Below are positions 1 through 11,996 of a stretch of DNA of 53,126 nucleotides, in pieces. The DNA comes from Perkinsus olseni (lineage: Eukaryota > Perkinsozoa > Perkinsida), in NCBI GenBank assembly GCA_013115125.1, contig JABANN010000205.1, forward strand, positions 1 through 53,126, given 5' to 3'. The notes beneath the pieces were generated by a model. That model had not been told where the DNA came from. It saw nothing but the letters and a program-made list of their open reading frames with translations, and searched no databases. The translations under genes and the position numbers were made by a program. The first letter of the stretch is position 1, and every line of letters begins with the position of its first letter.

Positions 1-614
1 TCGGCGACTACTGTAGAGCATTCTAAATTGCATGGAAAGTGAGATTTAATATGCGTGACACAAGTATTTTAAATTTGCTAAAGTATTTAAAGTGGATAAA
101 AACTTTTTTAAAATGAAATTCGATTTTCCGTGCCCTTTTAAACCAAACGAAAAAACATTTTATTTGCTCGGGAAAAGGTGTAGAGTCGCACACTACGAAC
201 TGTAACCTAGTGAGGCGAACTCCAAACACACTACGAATCTTGGTGAACAGGGCGACAAATATTCAAATACTATAAGATACACTGACGGGAGCGGAACATC
301 AGGGGATGCGCAGCTCTTCAGCTAGCGGTAGTGAGGGACACATTACTACCAGTGCAGTCGTGCAAACCGCATTCCCAGCAGGAGAGCCCTTTGGCTCGGA
401 TGCCATGAGTAGAGTCAGGCCTGCCCAGTTCAGAAAATGCAAATATGAGGACGGTGACTCATAGCTTGGCAGTTGGCTCAAGAGGCGAAGCTTTGCACCG
501 CCCCTTCTAAAAGTCGAAAATACATCGAATAGCGATTTAGAACCAGACATATCGTAGCCCATCACTTAAATGAACCTTTAAAGGCTTCAGGTTGGAGCTC
601 TTATGTATCGAAGT
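1..614. other. No gene recognised; 3' flank of first CCCH copy
   Basis: I find no splice-supported coding segment here. The part from about 430 matches the flank of the second duplication unit near 3650-3760, so it belongs to the duplicated block. Confidence 0.5.
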
Positions 615-1306
615 TCACGGCGCAAGTGATGCTCGCTGTGGCTCACGTCCAAATGATGTCGGCGGGGCCAACGTAGGGGCAGCTTCGGGAGGCGCTCGAC
701 TCATGCCCGAGTCCTCGGTAAGGGAAGGAGTTTTTAGGTGATCTGCCCTTGCCTTGTCGTGAAACACAAGGCAGTCGGCGTCATTTGGCCGTCCTCGAGG
801 ATAAGCTCGACAAGGGGCAAGTTCCAAGCTGATGGGTGGATCTCGAAGTTCATAAATAGAATGCGCGAAGGGGCAAGAATCGTCTGTGCAATCCAACTTG
901 TAACATATCCTAGTCTTGCGCAGATCCGGTCTCGCCTGTAGCTCGTCAGTCGAATGGGCGTAAGTACACTTATCGCCATACTTGCAGCGGCCTTCTATGA
1001 AGTAACGACACGCCTGAAAAAACAGAGAAGCACGGGAAGCTTTTCCCCCGAGTGTGTTATAATCACCTTCGTTTTGAACAAAAGGTCCCTAATCCATTCG
1101 CTCGATTGTTGGATACTTGAGCAGTCCGTCGGCAGAGCATGCGGGGCCAAGAGAACATCAGGTGACACATCAGGAGGGTCCAGGAGGCCAGGCTTGAGGG
1201 AGAGATCTGCGGGCGGTAGCAGGGAGAACTCAGACGACCCTCGGCAGGAGACGTCCGAAGGTGCTCCCTTTCCCCGTTGCTTGAATCTTGGACGGGAAAG
1301 CGGCAT
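615..1306 (-). CDS. CCCH-type zinc-finger protein, copy A
   Basis: Two exons, 1067-1306 and 615-1013, with a 53-nt GT-AG intron, give 212 residues. Exon 2 opens straight into a zinc finger CRYFIEGRCKYGDKCTYAH (spacing C-x7-C-x5-C-x3-H). A second Cys/His cluster follows, CYKLD...CPFAH (C-x4-C-x4-C-x3-H), then the SIYELR tail common in alveolate CCCH proteins. Such fingers usually bind single-stranded RNA, so a post-transcriptional role is likely; this is family knowledge. Exon 1 is Pro/Leu-rich with a conserved LFKTK end. The ATG at 1306 was chosen because its frame is open through exon 1. Copy B at 3825 has the same intron position and same exon-2 length. Target RNAs are unknown. Confidence 0.8.
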
Positions 1307-3824
1307 TAAAAACGATACGAGATGAACCGAACAGAGGGAGAAGATTACCGGCACAATCATCAGCATCGACGTTATCATTGGCGCTATGTGGATCCCTACC
1401 TAATCTTCTTCGCGACATTGTCGCGACTTGTCAAGTGAGTCTGTGTTCAGAGCTTGTTTGCACTGCCCAGCTTTGAACGTGGCTGTTGATATAGAGTCAG
1501 AAGTATTATTGCTTCATGTGGCTCATAACGAGGAATGTAGCCCGCGTGGGCTCTGATCGACCCGCGAACGAACTGATCTTAGCCCATCGGAAGTTGGAAT
1601 CAGCAGCTCCACTGGGGTACCCGCTTCCACCAACGGACCCTAAAAATCTGAAGCTGCCGAATATGAAACGCATGCTAAGGTAGACCTCCACCTTTCCTTA
1701 GAGCTTCTGAGCTCGTTTACACTAAGTCACGATATACATTTTCCGTATGCCCTACAAAAGAACGTCCCGTATCAGTTTGATACCCAAGCACTTCGGAGCG
1801 TGACGTGGCCGCCGCGCTCGTAAGAGCACGCATGATGCGCTTTAGCGGCGAAAAAATTTTTGAGCCAGACCGAGCTGTCCGTACGACAAGCCTTCCTAGC
1901 TGTATAAGCTAGCAATTGTAGCTAGAAAACTTTTCGACATGCCATTCAGCTCCGCTTCTTCCATCACAGTTACCTTGTTTTCACTGCCGTTTGTTTGGGT
2001 CGGGCGACGATAATGGCACGCGAGCGCCATCCACCTCAGCTAAGCTGAATTAGCTAGGTTCGAACCGGCAGCGCCCGCATAGAGTTGAACTGATGGTTTC
2101 ATGATTGGTACTGTCGTGATGCGCTCTGACTAAGACTCCGCTTGTATCCATCATCACTTGTCCGGAGGGTATGACACCCTTGGGCGGCCTTAGTCGGTAG
2201 GTCGGAGATTTTTTTCTATTCTTCAGCCCTCTCAATGGAGAGCAGGGGTAAAACGCTACTCATTTGGAACCGCTTATTCAGCTAGTTGCAGCACGCTCCC
2301 AGTGCATTCAGTGGTGTGGGAACATCGTGTTCGCTTTGTTATAGTGATGTGTGGTGAACTCGCGGCTACCAGTTTTCATGGAGACAGCGTGGCCTCGTGG
2401 ACGGTAGACAACATAGCTCTACTAGCTAGATGGCGCGCAATAACATCAAGGGGCCCAGTTCGCTAAGCAGACTCTGCTGGCGGACTCTCAAGTCGCCTCC
2501 AAAAGTTGGAACTGGGGAGAGGATGTTTCATGGCAGTATGGCGCTCAATTCTTCTGTATGTACTCTCATTCGATCATCGACTGTGGCAAATCATCATCAC
2601 TGTGGCAATAACCGAAGATGCTAGAACTTCAATCACAAACACGCGAATCTGGAATTCGGGCAGTAGGAATGATGTGAGCAAGCGAGTTCCGCACACCGAG
2701 AAGCATGAAAATCGCAGACTGTAAGGCTCAGAAGGTTCATAGAGGGAGATGCAAGATCCACTCCAGGATCTGAAGGTGCGTTCGCTCAAGTTGGCTCCGA
2801 GTGGCACGAACCGAGTTAGCTCGCAACACAACAGGCTGCGACATGCCTCATCGACATGCTTCTCGCCATCAAACCCTGTGTTAAAGCGAAGTCATTTCGC
2901 AGTGTTCGCTCACGAAAAGTTGTTACAACTCGTTCCACAGCGGTTGTGTAACGGTTGCTCCTTCTCGAATTCCAAAACTTCCATCTCGTGGCGCGCATCT
3001 TTGAGCTTTCTTAGCATTCCGGTATGGGGCCCCATTAATTAGGGAGCAGACTCCAGATAGACCTGGTAAGAGGATAACCGTGTACCACCCAAGTACTGAT
3101 GTTTAGCGGGGCGGATAGCGTACAAATGGGAGTAGAGGGGTTTGGTTTACTCCGCAACGCTCGGCAGCTCAGAGACTATGACGTCCTCGGCCGACGAATG
3201 TTCATCAGTGATTAACATTCGATGTCTTTCATAGCGATGAATCGTCGTTATGAACACCGCGGAGGATGGTGCTCCTCTACTGCTGGTTAAAGAACGGATG
3301 AGATTTTATGTACCAATGGTGATACGCCGCGGAAAGCCAATGCAATCGGGTGATCGAATCATCAACTGCACTTGAATGGCGCCCTGCACCGCTCAGCCTC
3401 GTAGAGTCTTCAAGGGGCAGCCCTTAATACAGTACAATAATAATACAGCCAATAATACAGTACAGCCTGACGGACGGGAAACATTAGCGAATGAGCAACC
3501 GGGTGACTCTTGATCCAGCGGGATTAAATGACACTGCAACATGAGATGCAACATGCAACATGCAACATGCAACTGCTGACATGAGATATGCAAACCGCAT
3601 TCGAGGTGGCGGCACATGCTGCGCTCAAGTGCCACTAATCGAGTGAAAAAAGCCCAGCTGATTTGGAATTCGGATAGAAGGAAGGCGACTCGTATTGAGG
3701 CACCTGTCTTATGCGGCCAAGCCTTTCTCGTCGCTCCAAAATGTCGAAAGACACTCGAATAGTCAGTCAAATGGCACAAAGCGGAAGCACACTAGCCGAA
3801 TCAAGCCTCGCTCAAGATCGAACT
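1307..3824. other. Non-coding spacer between CCCH copies
   Basis: No convincing exon was found on either strand. Most of it pairs with 4900-6530 in the second unit, but small insertions and deletions break every frame between the two copies, which argues against coding. A perfect (ATGCAAC)x4 array lies at 3546-3573. Confidence 0.5.
3546..3573. repeat. Microsatellite (ATGCAAC)x4
   Basis: Four perfect 7-bp units in a row. The preceding 100 bp also holds several copies of AATACAG-like words. It is too short, and has no spacers, to be anything but slippage. Confidence 0.9.
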
Positions 3825-4438
3825 TCAAGTTGCAAATGGAGCGTCTTGAGATTCGCACCAGAATAATGTTGTTGGGGCCAATATAGAAGCGAGTCCGAAA
3901 GTCGCTTGACTCGTGCTCGATTCCTCGGCTGCGGCAGCAGTTATAAGCTCACCGGGCGTGGTCTGGTTGAGAGCCATCGAATGGGGGCTACCGTTACCCT
4001 GGCCATGGAGGGATGCTTGATGAGGGATAAGTTCGGATCCCACGAATGGATCCCGCAGCTCATAAATAGAATGGGCGAAGGGACAAGACTGGTTGGTGCA
4101 ATTAATCTTGTAGCAAGTCCTGGTTTTATGCAGATCCGGTCTCGCCTGCACTTCGTCAGCCGAATGAGCGTAAGTGCATTTATCACCGTATTTGCACCGA
4201 CCTTTGATAAAATAGCGGCATACCTGACGACGAAAGACTATCGTAGACACGCTCGTGATGGTCTAATTGTCACCTTGGTCTTGAATAGACGGTCTTTAAC
4301 CCACTGGCTAGGCTGACGGCTGTTTGAGCGCTCTGTCGATAGGGGAATCAGAGACAAGAGAACGTCGGGCGACGAGGGGGGAGGCTCCAAAAGAGCTGGC
4401 TTCAGAGAGAGCTCGGGAGGCGGCAGCAGGAAGGACAC
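3825..4438 (-). CDS. CCCH-type zinc-finger protein, copy B (5' end unresolved)
   Basis: Paralogue of the gene at 615. Exon 2 (3825-4223) is again exactly 399 nt and reads CRYFIKGRCKYGDKCTYAH, then CYKIN...CPFAHSIYELR. A 50-nt intron (4224-4273) sits at the same place, after the shared LFKTK. Upstream, the frame is open to about 4438 and matches copy A (LLPP..LSLKP.LL.PP..SPDVLL), but no ATG lies in it. The region matching copy A's start is pushed to about 4900 by extra sequence that contains a 52-bp direct repeat, so the gene has probably gained an upstream exon or a new start. An RNA-binding role is inferred from the family. Confidence 0.7.
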
Positions 4439-4450
4439 CGTCGAATTTCG

Positions 4451-4791
4451 TCAAGTCGCGAATCGATCAGCCGGGGAGGAGACACTCCTACCAGGCGACC
4501 CCACCCTTGAGGGAGGGACGGGTGGGTCAAAAACATCGACAGGACACCCGGCACTACCGTGCCAGACGCTGACCTCTCACGATGAACGGCTCGGCGACGT
4601 ACCCCGCCTCGCACGCATACACACGATTGTCTCCTGCGGCGGACTACCGTGGATTTTCCTTCGACACACAGAGTGTATCGATTACTAAAATCCCGGCTCT
4701 TCGTCCGCGACCTTGCGTAACATACAATGGGAAAAGAGCTCAAGTCGCGAATCGATCAGCCGGGGAGGAGACACTCCTACCAGGCGACCCC
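4451..4791. repeat. Exact 52-bp direct repeat, 237 bp apart
   Basis: The 52 bases at 4451-4502 recur without a mismatch at 4740-4791. They contain the core CGATCAGCCGGGGAGGAGAC. The matching place in copy A (about 1230-1260) has neither the repeat nor the spacer, so this is an insertion or local duplication specific to copy B, sitting in its presumed 5' region. Confidence 0.9.
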
Positions 4792-7079
4792 CATCGTTGA
4801 GATCGATTCGAGACGACGAGGTCTCTTCCCATGCCCATCGAGGAAAGGCGCCCGATCACGCTCCTTTTCCCCATTGCTTGCGTTTAGTACAGGAGGGGAG
4901 CATTCGAAAACCACAAACAATGAACAGGGCTCTAAACGAGTTATTCAATGCTCAATTACGATTAGACTCCCCGTGCCGGTTCGGTACGCGAGCGCGTAGG
5001 AAAAGCTCGGAGCTACTAGCTTTCCGGAGGGTGACGTGGTAGCTACTCTTACGTTGGCACGCGTACAGCATAGCCACGCTTCGGAGACTAACTGACTGAA
5101 TGTGTAGTCTCTTTAGCAATTGGTGCTGGCTAGGTTAGCTAGTAATCTTCTCATTGAATCGTCCGAATACGTTACAAGTCTATTGCAATTAGCTTCCTCG
5201 TTATACCATTGGTTTGAAGTGGGCGACAGTGATCGTGGAGAAGCACCCTTGTCGCGGCTAAGCTAAACCAGCTAGGTTCTACCCGATATCGCTCCTTCAT
5301 TGTTGAGCCGATGATTCTCTCAACAGTACTATCATTAGGCGCTCAAATTAACGCCTCGGGGGTGTCCATCCGTACTTCACAGGAAGGTGTGATTTAGTTA
5401 AGCGGCCTTTGTCAGGTAGTCGGAGGATCTTCCTACCCTGCAATCTTCTCAGCGTTGAACGAGTGGAAAATTCCTCTCGTCTCTCACTCTTCGTCTCATT
5501 GGTTCCAGCAAACTCCCGATGAATGCTTTGGATGGAAACACTGTGCGACATTCGTCACAGTTGTGTGATGGACTCGCGATGATCAGTCTCCATGGGGACA
5601 GCGTGACCTTGTCTACAGGAGACAGCTTAGCTCTACTAGCTACATGGTGCGCAATGATCTCGAGTAGAAGCGCGCGGCTCAGGGGCGACTGAGGTGGTTA
5701 GTCACTCCGGTTTCTAAGCCCAGAATGGCCTTGAAACCCGTCATGGAAGCTGTCCATGTAGTGGAATCCCGATCCCATTATAGAGCTTGTATACCTTGTT
5801 GTAAGGGCAAGTTTTTCACGAAGTACGCTAATACCCGGAAAGGTCGACTTGAAGGATGCGCCTTCCAACAAGTATCTCCGCCAGAGATTCTCTGAGCTGA
5901 GTTCGTTGAGTTGGATTTCCACTGTGGATGATGCTATCCAGCGTTGGAGAATCCGGACAGAGAACGAAACACCTTGTAGAACGAAACACCGCGCACATTC
6001 GAATCTGAAAGCCAAAGTTCGTCGGGAGGTGGCTCGTGGCGATGCTCTTTAGTGCTCCAGAAGCATTGCCGCTACGACTCCTATGACGTCTGTGAAGTCC
6101 TAGCTCTCGAGCCAGAGAGTCTCAAACTGGGCACATTGGCAAGAGTCGGACCAAGGCGGGACAGGCGTTGGACTATAAACTTACATACCACACACACTCG
6201 AGGAACCTAAGCTCGCTTCCGAATGTTCTAGTGGATGGCATAACAATGCTCCTCATTCGTCGATGCCTCTCGTCATATGCAATGTAAACTCGTTCGTCAT
6301 CTTACAGCTGAAAAAATATCAGTCATGATTAGTATAGAGGCATTGTGCTCCTTGGCGACAGTACATCTCGTGCTTGCGACTATCCCATTAATCTAAAGTC
6401 CGAGAAACTTGGCTGCATGGGGGTCTGAGCTGTCAGGAGTACGGATAACGCTAGACGGATTGCTATGTGGCAATCGAGTGGCACTAATGTTGAAGTCATA
6501 GCCCGAATACTGTAGCAAATGATACACGCAACTTCCGTTCACTCGTGGAAGGTGTGGCGGACTCTTACGCGAAGCTCATTGGAGAGTCGGCGCGGCCCGA
6601 ACGTTTCCACGAAAAAGGAGCACCAGGCCCGGACTCGATTAAGAGCCAAAAACTCAAGGACGTAGAAACCCTTTTCCACTGCACGCCTGCTGCGAGCAGA
6701 CAGGAATACTCTATTCCATACCTTGTCACCATCGGACTTTGCGGAGAGCTGCTCCCTCGTGGATATATTGGCCGTGGCCGCCCTGATCTTGACAAGAAAA
6801 CATAGCAGTGGTTGAACACGGTTCACCGTACACGCCGTACGGTCCGATCCAATTGCACTGGGCGCCTGCTGATGATTGAGCTGTAATCCTGGGCGTAGTG
6901 ACCGCCGGAAATTGAGCTTTAGCAACAGAATTGCGCTCGCTACGGAGTGCGAGAAAACTCAGTCGTCGCGCTCGCTCCGTCTATTTCTGCGATCGTCTGA
7001 CAGTAACAGACACCGGGATTAGGCCGTCGTTGACTCTGATCCGTGAGTAGCTTCTTATCTGTTAGCTCGATTGACTTTT
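4792..7079. other. No gene recognised
   Basis: 4900-6530 is the second copy of the duplicated flank and shows no consistent reading frame between copies. 6530-7079 shows no match to either unit and no splice-supported exon. Confidence 0.4.
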
Positions 7080-7262
7080 TTTGAACGATCGGTCGCGAGT
7101 GAGATCAGCGACAAGAGATTATCGGGTGATAGAAATCAGCCAGGGATACCCGGCCTGTTAGAGAGTCCTGGAGGCAGCAGCAAGAAGAGCCAGACCCACT
7201 TGCCAGCGACAACCTTCGGGAGGAGACGATCCCAGAGGCCTCCCGTACAGTCTTACGAGTGC
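7080..7262 (-). pseudogene. Decayed third copy of CCCH exon 1
   Basis: The plus-strand text here aligns with the exon-1 region of copies A (1140-1240) and B (4325-4440): CGACAAGAGATTATCGGGTG against CAAGAGAACATCAGGTGACA and CAAGAGAACGTCGGGCGACG, then a shared GG-GGCAGCAGCA block. Read on the minus strand it gives LLLPPGLSNRPGIPG and, in another frame, SPDNLLSLISLATDRS, so a frameshift separates the two halves. No zinc-finger exon follows toward 6540. It is a truncated relic. Confidence 0.6.
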
Positions 7263-7873
7263 ACTGTTCCGAAGCCAAAAACCATGAAGGAAACACAGAA
7301 TCGGGTATGCACCAAGAAATCTTCTAAGGATTCTAAGCCACCATCGGCAATGCCGATTCGGCATTACGTGGTCCTAGGACGTATAGCTCCCTACAAATTC
7401 TCAACTCACTCTCCCATCCTACAAGAAAAATCACTGTTTCGACATTCGTTTGTGTGACCCAGCTTGCAACCTCGTCTGGTAGACTCGCAAAAAAGGTTCA
7501 TGACAGCTCATGAGATTCCTATTGGGCCCATGACGAAGGAAATTCGTTCGCCTGATCTTAGTGCCCTTCAAAGGAATGCTGCTCCCCCATCAGAAGACGA
7601 ACCCGGCTGTTGCATGGCTGCCGCGTTCATCCGCACACACTATCCATCTCGCAGATATTAGAGAGAAGGCAAGATTGAGCTCAATGTTGATCGCCAGGAA
7701 AGGGGAGACCTATGTCCAATTAACAGCCGCCGCTTCTTGAGTGTGTTCCATTGAACTAAACACTAAACACGGCTCAGAAGTGAATAGCTTCGTAATACAG
7801 GATAAATAGATTCTCAGCTGGTGATACCAGCAATGGTATTGCAGCGGCTGCCCGCCCAATTCCAGAGTGTTCT
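7263..7873. other. No gene recognised
   Basis: Open frames of 60-130 codons run through it but have no family resemblance or conserved partner elsewhere in the window. Its last part is probably the 3' UTR of the reticulon-like gene. Confidence 0.4.
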
Positions 7874-9225
7874 TTACTCGGCCTTGGGCTTGGGAACGCG
7901 CTCGATCATGCTGGCGACCTTAGCTTCAACCTTCTTGAGAGACTCCGAAACCTTAGCGAATGCCGGCTCGACCTTCTCCTTGTAAGCTGGTTGCTTCTTA
8001 GCCAGAGGGAAAAGAGCATAACAGTTGAGCGAAAGCAAGACGAGACCAGTGATGCCGAAGAGAGAGAGGGCAAAGGAAAGCACATAGAGCAAGAGAATCG
8101 CGTTAACGTTCTTAGCGGGCACCTCCCAGAAAACAATCTCTCGCACATGACCCATCACCGTTTGGAAACAAGTAACTGCCTTGGTTAACTTGGCTTCACA
8201 GTCCTTGCCGTCACACTTAGGGGCGCACGAACACTTCGGGATTTCTACGCCAAATGACTTGGCAGCAAAAGAGGCAATGAACGCGACGGCAATGAGCTTG
8301 GCAACAAGATGGCCGGCCATACAAAGAGCAGCCGATACCGAGATGATAGCGATGTTGGCAAGGACAAGGGCAACACCGGACATCTGAGGATTTTCCCATG
8401 ATTTGAGCTCGGCGACGGACGTCTTAGGAAGTTTAGAAAGGCACTGCTGAGCCTTGGACTTAGCGCAGGCCATCTTCGGCTCGACGGTGTCATGATAGAA
8501 ACTCTTGATGGCGCAACCTTTAGCAGACCTTCTGGCGATGGCCTTTCTGATGGGAACCGCTAGGAAGAGAATCTGGACGGCGACAAAGGCAAAGAAACGG
8601 AAACCGAGATGATGAGCCATTTTGAGGGCCATCATATAGAGGGCGAAGACCTGACAAATAAGTTGTCAGACAACTGAAGGCTCCAGCGATACCCTACCTG
8701 CGCGGACTTCATAGGGTTCTCCCATCGGAAGATGTCGGAAATCTCGCCCATGAGAGATGTCATTCGAGCGTGGATGCCAGCAGCGGTCCTGCGAAGAGTG
8801 CAGAAATGACGGCTGACGAGGAAGCGAGGAAAGCTACTTCTTAGGGTCCATGTCGGCCACTGCCTTGAGAGGACAGCAGGTTGGTACAGGAACCACATTA
8901 AACTTGAAGAGAAGGCCGGCAGGGATGACAATCCACATGACGAAAGCGACGGCCCAACCAGCAGGGTCCTCAGAGCTCGAAATCAGGATGCCAACGTTCA
9001 GCAAGGTATACAACATACCTTCACAAGAACCACAATCAAAAATATAACTTCAGGCGGCAACCACGTACCAGACGGCAACGGATTCTCCCAGGACAGGACG
9101 GAACAGCTACCCAAAGAGCAGCAGCTTCCGCAGGTGTTGTCTTCCTTCTTGGGGACTTCGGCAACGACGGGAGCCTCGGCGGGAGTCTGAGCCCTAGGAT
9201 CAGGGGTCTCGACAGTCTTGGCCAT
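7874..9225 (-). CDS. Reticulon-like ER membrane protein
   Basis: Four exons (9069-9225, 8838-9018, 8698-8788, 7874-8650) separated by introns of 50, 49 and 47 nt give 401 residues. A Pro/Ala-rich N-terminus is followed by paired long hydrophobic hairpins. The reticulon signature W-E-N-P..SG occurs as SVLSWENPLPSG, DIFRWENPMKSA and LKSWENPQMSG, with a fourth variant IVFWEVPAKN. Reticulons wedge into the ER membrane and bend it into tubules; they normally carry one reticulon domain with two hairpins. Here the signature recurs four times, suggesting a doubled domain. The Lys-rich C-terminus is typical of ER-resident proteins. A TATA-like stretch (TATAAATATA, minus strand) lies just upstream of the ATG. 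Confidence 0.85.
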
Positions 9226-10068
9226 TCTCCAATATATTTATAAGGAAAACGAACAAATCTGAGAGGACTCAGATAACCCAGGGACGCAGTTAATGGACTC
9301 GACGAGCAACAGCTTCACCACTGAGCGACTTCAATTCACCGCAGGAATAGGATGTACTCATTTCGTCACAAATTAGTCTCAAAAAGCTTCCACATTCGCG
9401 AGACACTTTTATCATGAGTTCCAGTCTAAACCTCAAAAGCACCTCAATTGTGGATGCTCTCAACCCCATTCCAAAAAACAACCTAAGGCCAACAACAAAG
9501 TTAGGGCCTCCATGCTGTCATGCAGCGTCAAGAAGGCTAGATACCTACTAGCTACACAAGAGTCGTCACGAGCGCGGAGCACAACCACCGACGACGGAGC
9601 GAAGCGAATTTCATTTAGCAGTTTTCTACGCTAAATGCAAATGTTGTGTCACGTGTCACCTTACACTATGAAAATGAAATCAGCTTCGAACAGGATGTCA
9701 ATTCTTGTGAAAGAAGTGTCTTGTTCCACTTGAGAAACACCGAGGGATCTGAATTACCGGGCTGAGATTATATAATCGTCGGTAGTGCTGACTCAGTACC
9801 GTCAGTGATTGAACGTTATTACAAAAGAGCGACAACTCTGTGTTCAAAGTGTTTTACGTAGGTTCCCCTTAGTAAGGACTCCCTACCTTTCTCACGACCG
9901 ACGCCCATGATTCATTCCCGTCGCTATCGGCCAGTGAACGATCAAACCATTCGTGTCTGTAGGGTGTTTCATATGGCCAATTCTCAGCCGTATGCTCCGT
10001 GGCATGGACTCGGTAACACAACATTAATTCCAGTAGAACATGCAAATTCGATCAACAAGAAACGGCCT
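9226..10068. other. Intergenic, nothing recognised
   Basis: This separates the reticulon-like gene from the RPA2 stop; both genes are on the minus strand. It should hold the reticulon promoter and the RPA2 3' UTR. No exon or RNA gene was seen. Confidence 0.5.
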
Positions 10069-11996
10069 TCAGGCGCACTTGTAATGATCTTCGTCACCTG
10101 ACAAGTACGCTCAAGACAATTTCAGCTAGCTACTTACCAGCATCGTAGACGAGGCCGTCATCGCTGAGCTCTCCAAGCAGTTTGCTGAGAACAAGGCGAC
10201 TCGTGAGCAAGGTCACAGGAAAACCTTTACCGAATTTCCGCTGTTCCTAGGACCCCCTGGAACTTGGTCGTCATCTCCGCAACCTGCGCCCGCAACAATG
10301 TGGTTCAGAGGTGGAGCAACATTCCCGCTAGAGACCACCAATCTCGCACGACTGGCTCCGATTTACGCCATATTGACGAGAAAATGGACTACGATACGTC
10401 TTCAACACATCACATGCATTCCATGAAGAAGCACGACCTTATTACCGAGTATCCGAAGTCAGTAGACTCTGATCCAACCTTGATGAATTCCAAAAGCTGG
10501 TCGCGCTTCTGGGCATCGGTATTGGCAGACCCGGGCTGATTTTCGCTGGCCGGTGAGGGCATCGATGACGAAGGATTGCTACATTCAGACACGTATATCT
10601 ATGCTTCGCACATTCACAGTCGCTCATTGTCGAGCTGTTGTTGAGGAAAAAGGTAGGCAAACAGGCGAAGCCTTCAAAGCTGCAAATGATACCTACGTGC
10701 TAGCAACTTCAGCTGCCACTTGGGACGCGCCTCCAAATGAGAGCCTTTTGCCATCGGCCGATACAGGAGCTACGTCTCCGCTGTTGACGATATACGCATG
10801 GGCTATAGCTGCGATATGACCTGTTAGCACATTCGCTGGACATGTGTGGGTGGTTCGCTTCGGCATACGAATCGCCTTACAAGGTATCTCGTTCAAGTTA
10901 TCGACAGGTAGGACTCTCTGAGCCGATATATACGGACTGCTCCCACCACGAACGGCCCCGATAACACGAACGTAGGGCTGTCCATGGACGTGGAACCTGC
11001 AAGCTAACACGTGTGGGCTTCACTGACAGCGTAGAGTTCTCACTTTCCCTTTTTAAGGATCTCATCTACTTTTCCTCGACCGACCGTATCCGACTCCTCT
11101 AAAACAAAAGGAGTTGCAAAAAAGGCGGAGGGAAGCTGACAATCTTCCTACCAAGATACATCTTGCATCTGACACTGCCCGTGAAGTCGTCCAAGGTCCA
11201 GTGGATGGCCAGACCATCGTGTTCAATCTCTCTCGCATTTCCTGCAGACCCACGGTACAGGGTGTCGAGGTGTCGGGTGATTAGCATCAACGCGAAGAAG
11301 ACATCCACACATTAGAATAAAGCGCACGCTCCGATCGACTGTCGAGGTCAACGTCAGACATCGAAGCGGCGGCAACGACTTCTTCCCAATGAAATCGCAA
11401 GCCCCAACCTCAAACAGTCTACCGATAATCTCGACCGCCCTCGCGGCAGCTCCCAGGACTTCGATGTCATCGCCACCTGACCATCACAAACCCTGCATGC
11501 ACTGCTCCCGACCATGGACAAATCTATACGTCGGAACGCAGTTCCTCAACGCTGGTGCTAGGATATCTCACCTGAGTGTTGCTTCACGGCATCTTGGAAT
11601 ACTCTCACGTTCACCGGCACTAGAGGACGACGTGCTGGTTTCTTGTCGCCTGAAGATAGCTGGTGGGAATCCTGAACATTCAGCATTCAATACCAGTCCC
11701 AGTGTCCATGCCGCCACCAAAAGACATCTGAAAAGAAGCAGATCTTGTCACCTCGGCACGGGCCAATACGACCCGCCATACCGAACTCTCAACCAGGCAT
11801 GAACTGGACGACGATAATGATAAACAGAGATCGACGAATGAGCGGATTCCCAACTGGCCTAGCAACGCGGAGGACCCACCCGTCCACCGCTCATTCTTCC
11901 ACCGGACTGAGAACCGAATCCCGGAGTGCCAGCCATCGCCGTGGATGGAGTATCACCACCGAAGCCGCCGAAACCACCGAAACCGCCGAACGACAT
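10069..11996 (-). CDS. RPA2: Replication protein A 32-kDa subunit (RPA2)
   Basis: Twelve exons keep phase and give 309 residues: 11880-11996, 11694-11727, 11572-11649, 11423-11476, 11152-11241, 11044-11098, 10881-10996, 10697-10820, 10446-10578, 10231-10283, 10138-10184, 10069-10097. RPA2 is the middle subunit of the single-strand DNA-binding RPA trimer used in replication and repair. The order fits the family. A Gly/Phe/Ser-rich N-terminus (MSFGGFGGFGGFGG), the segment phosphorylated in other eukaryotes, comes first. An OB fold follows (AIHWTLDDFTGSVRCKMYL, then YVRVIGAV and NLNEI..HIAAIAHAY). The C-terminal winged helix reads QLLEFIKVG...LLGELSDDGLVYDAGDEDHYK, close to the usual DDDHYK end. 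Introns range from 40 to 181 nt. Confidence 0.93.

Larger units (their letters stand above)
1..6530. repeat. Tandem segmental duplication, two units of about 3.2 kb
   Basis: Two head-to-tail units, roughly 1-3300 and 3400-6530, align at a constant offset near 3.21-3.23 kb. The 399-nt zinc-finger exon at 615-1013 matches 3825-4223. The stretch around 2378-2450 (sharing ATGG-GCGCAAT and the AGCTCTACTAGCTA motif) matches 5590-5665. The stretch around 2105-2230 matches 5322-5450. Coding parts are clearly more alike than the flanks, where many small indels have built up, so the duplication is not recent. The ends of each unit are approximate because I aligned by eye. Confidence 0.8.

Noticed and set aside
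995-1378. Single 127-residue protein read straight through the CCCH intron
   Set aside because: It ignores a canonical 53-nt intron whose removal joins exon 1 to the zinc fingers, exactly as in the paralogue at 3825.
3546-3573. Regular short repeats that might suggest a CRISPR-like array
   Set aside because: 7-bp units directly joined with no spacers, in a eukaryotic genome: a microsatellite.
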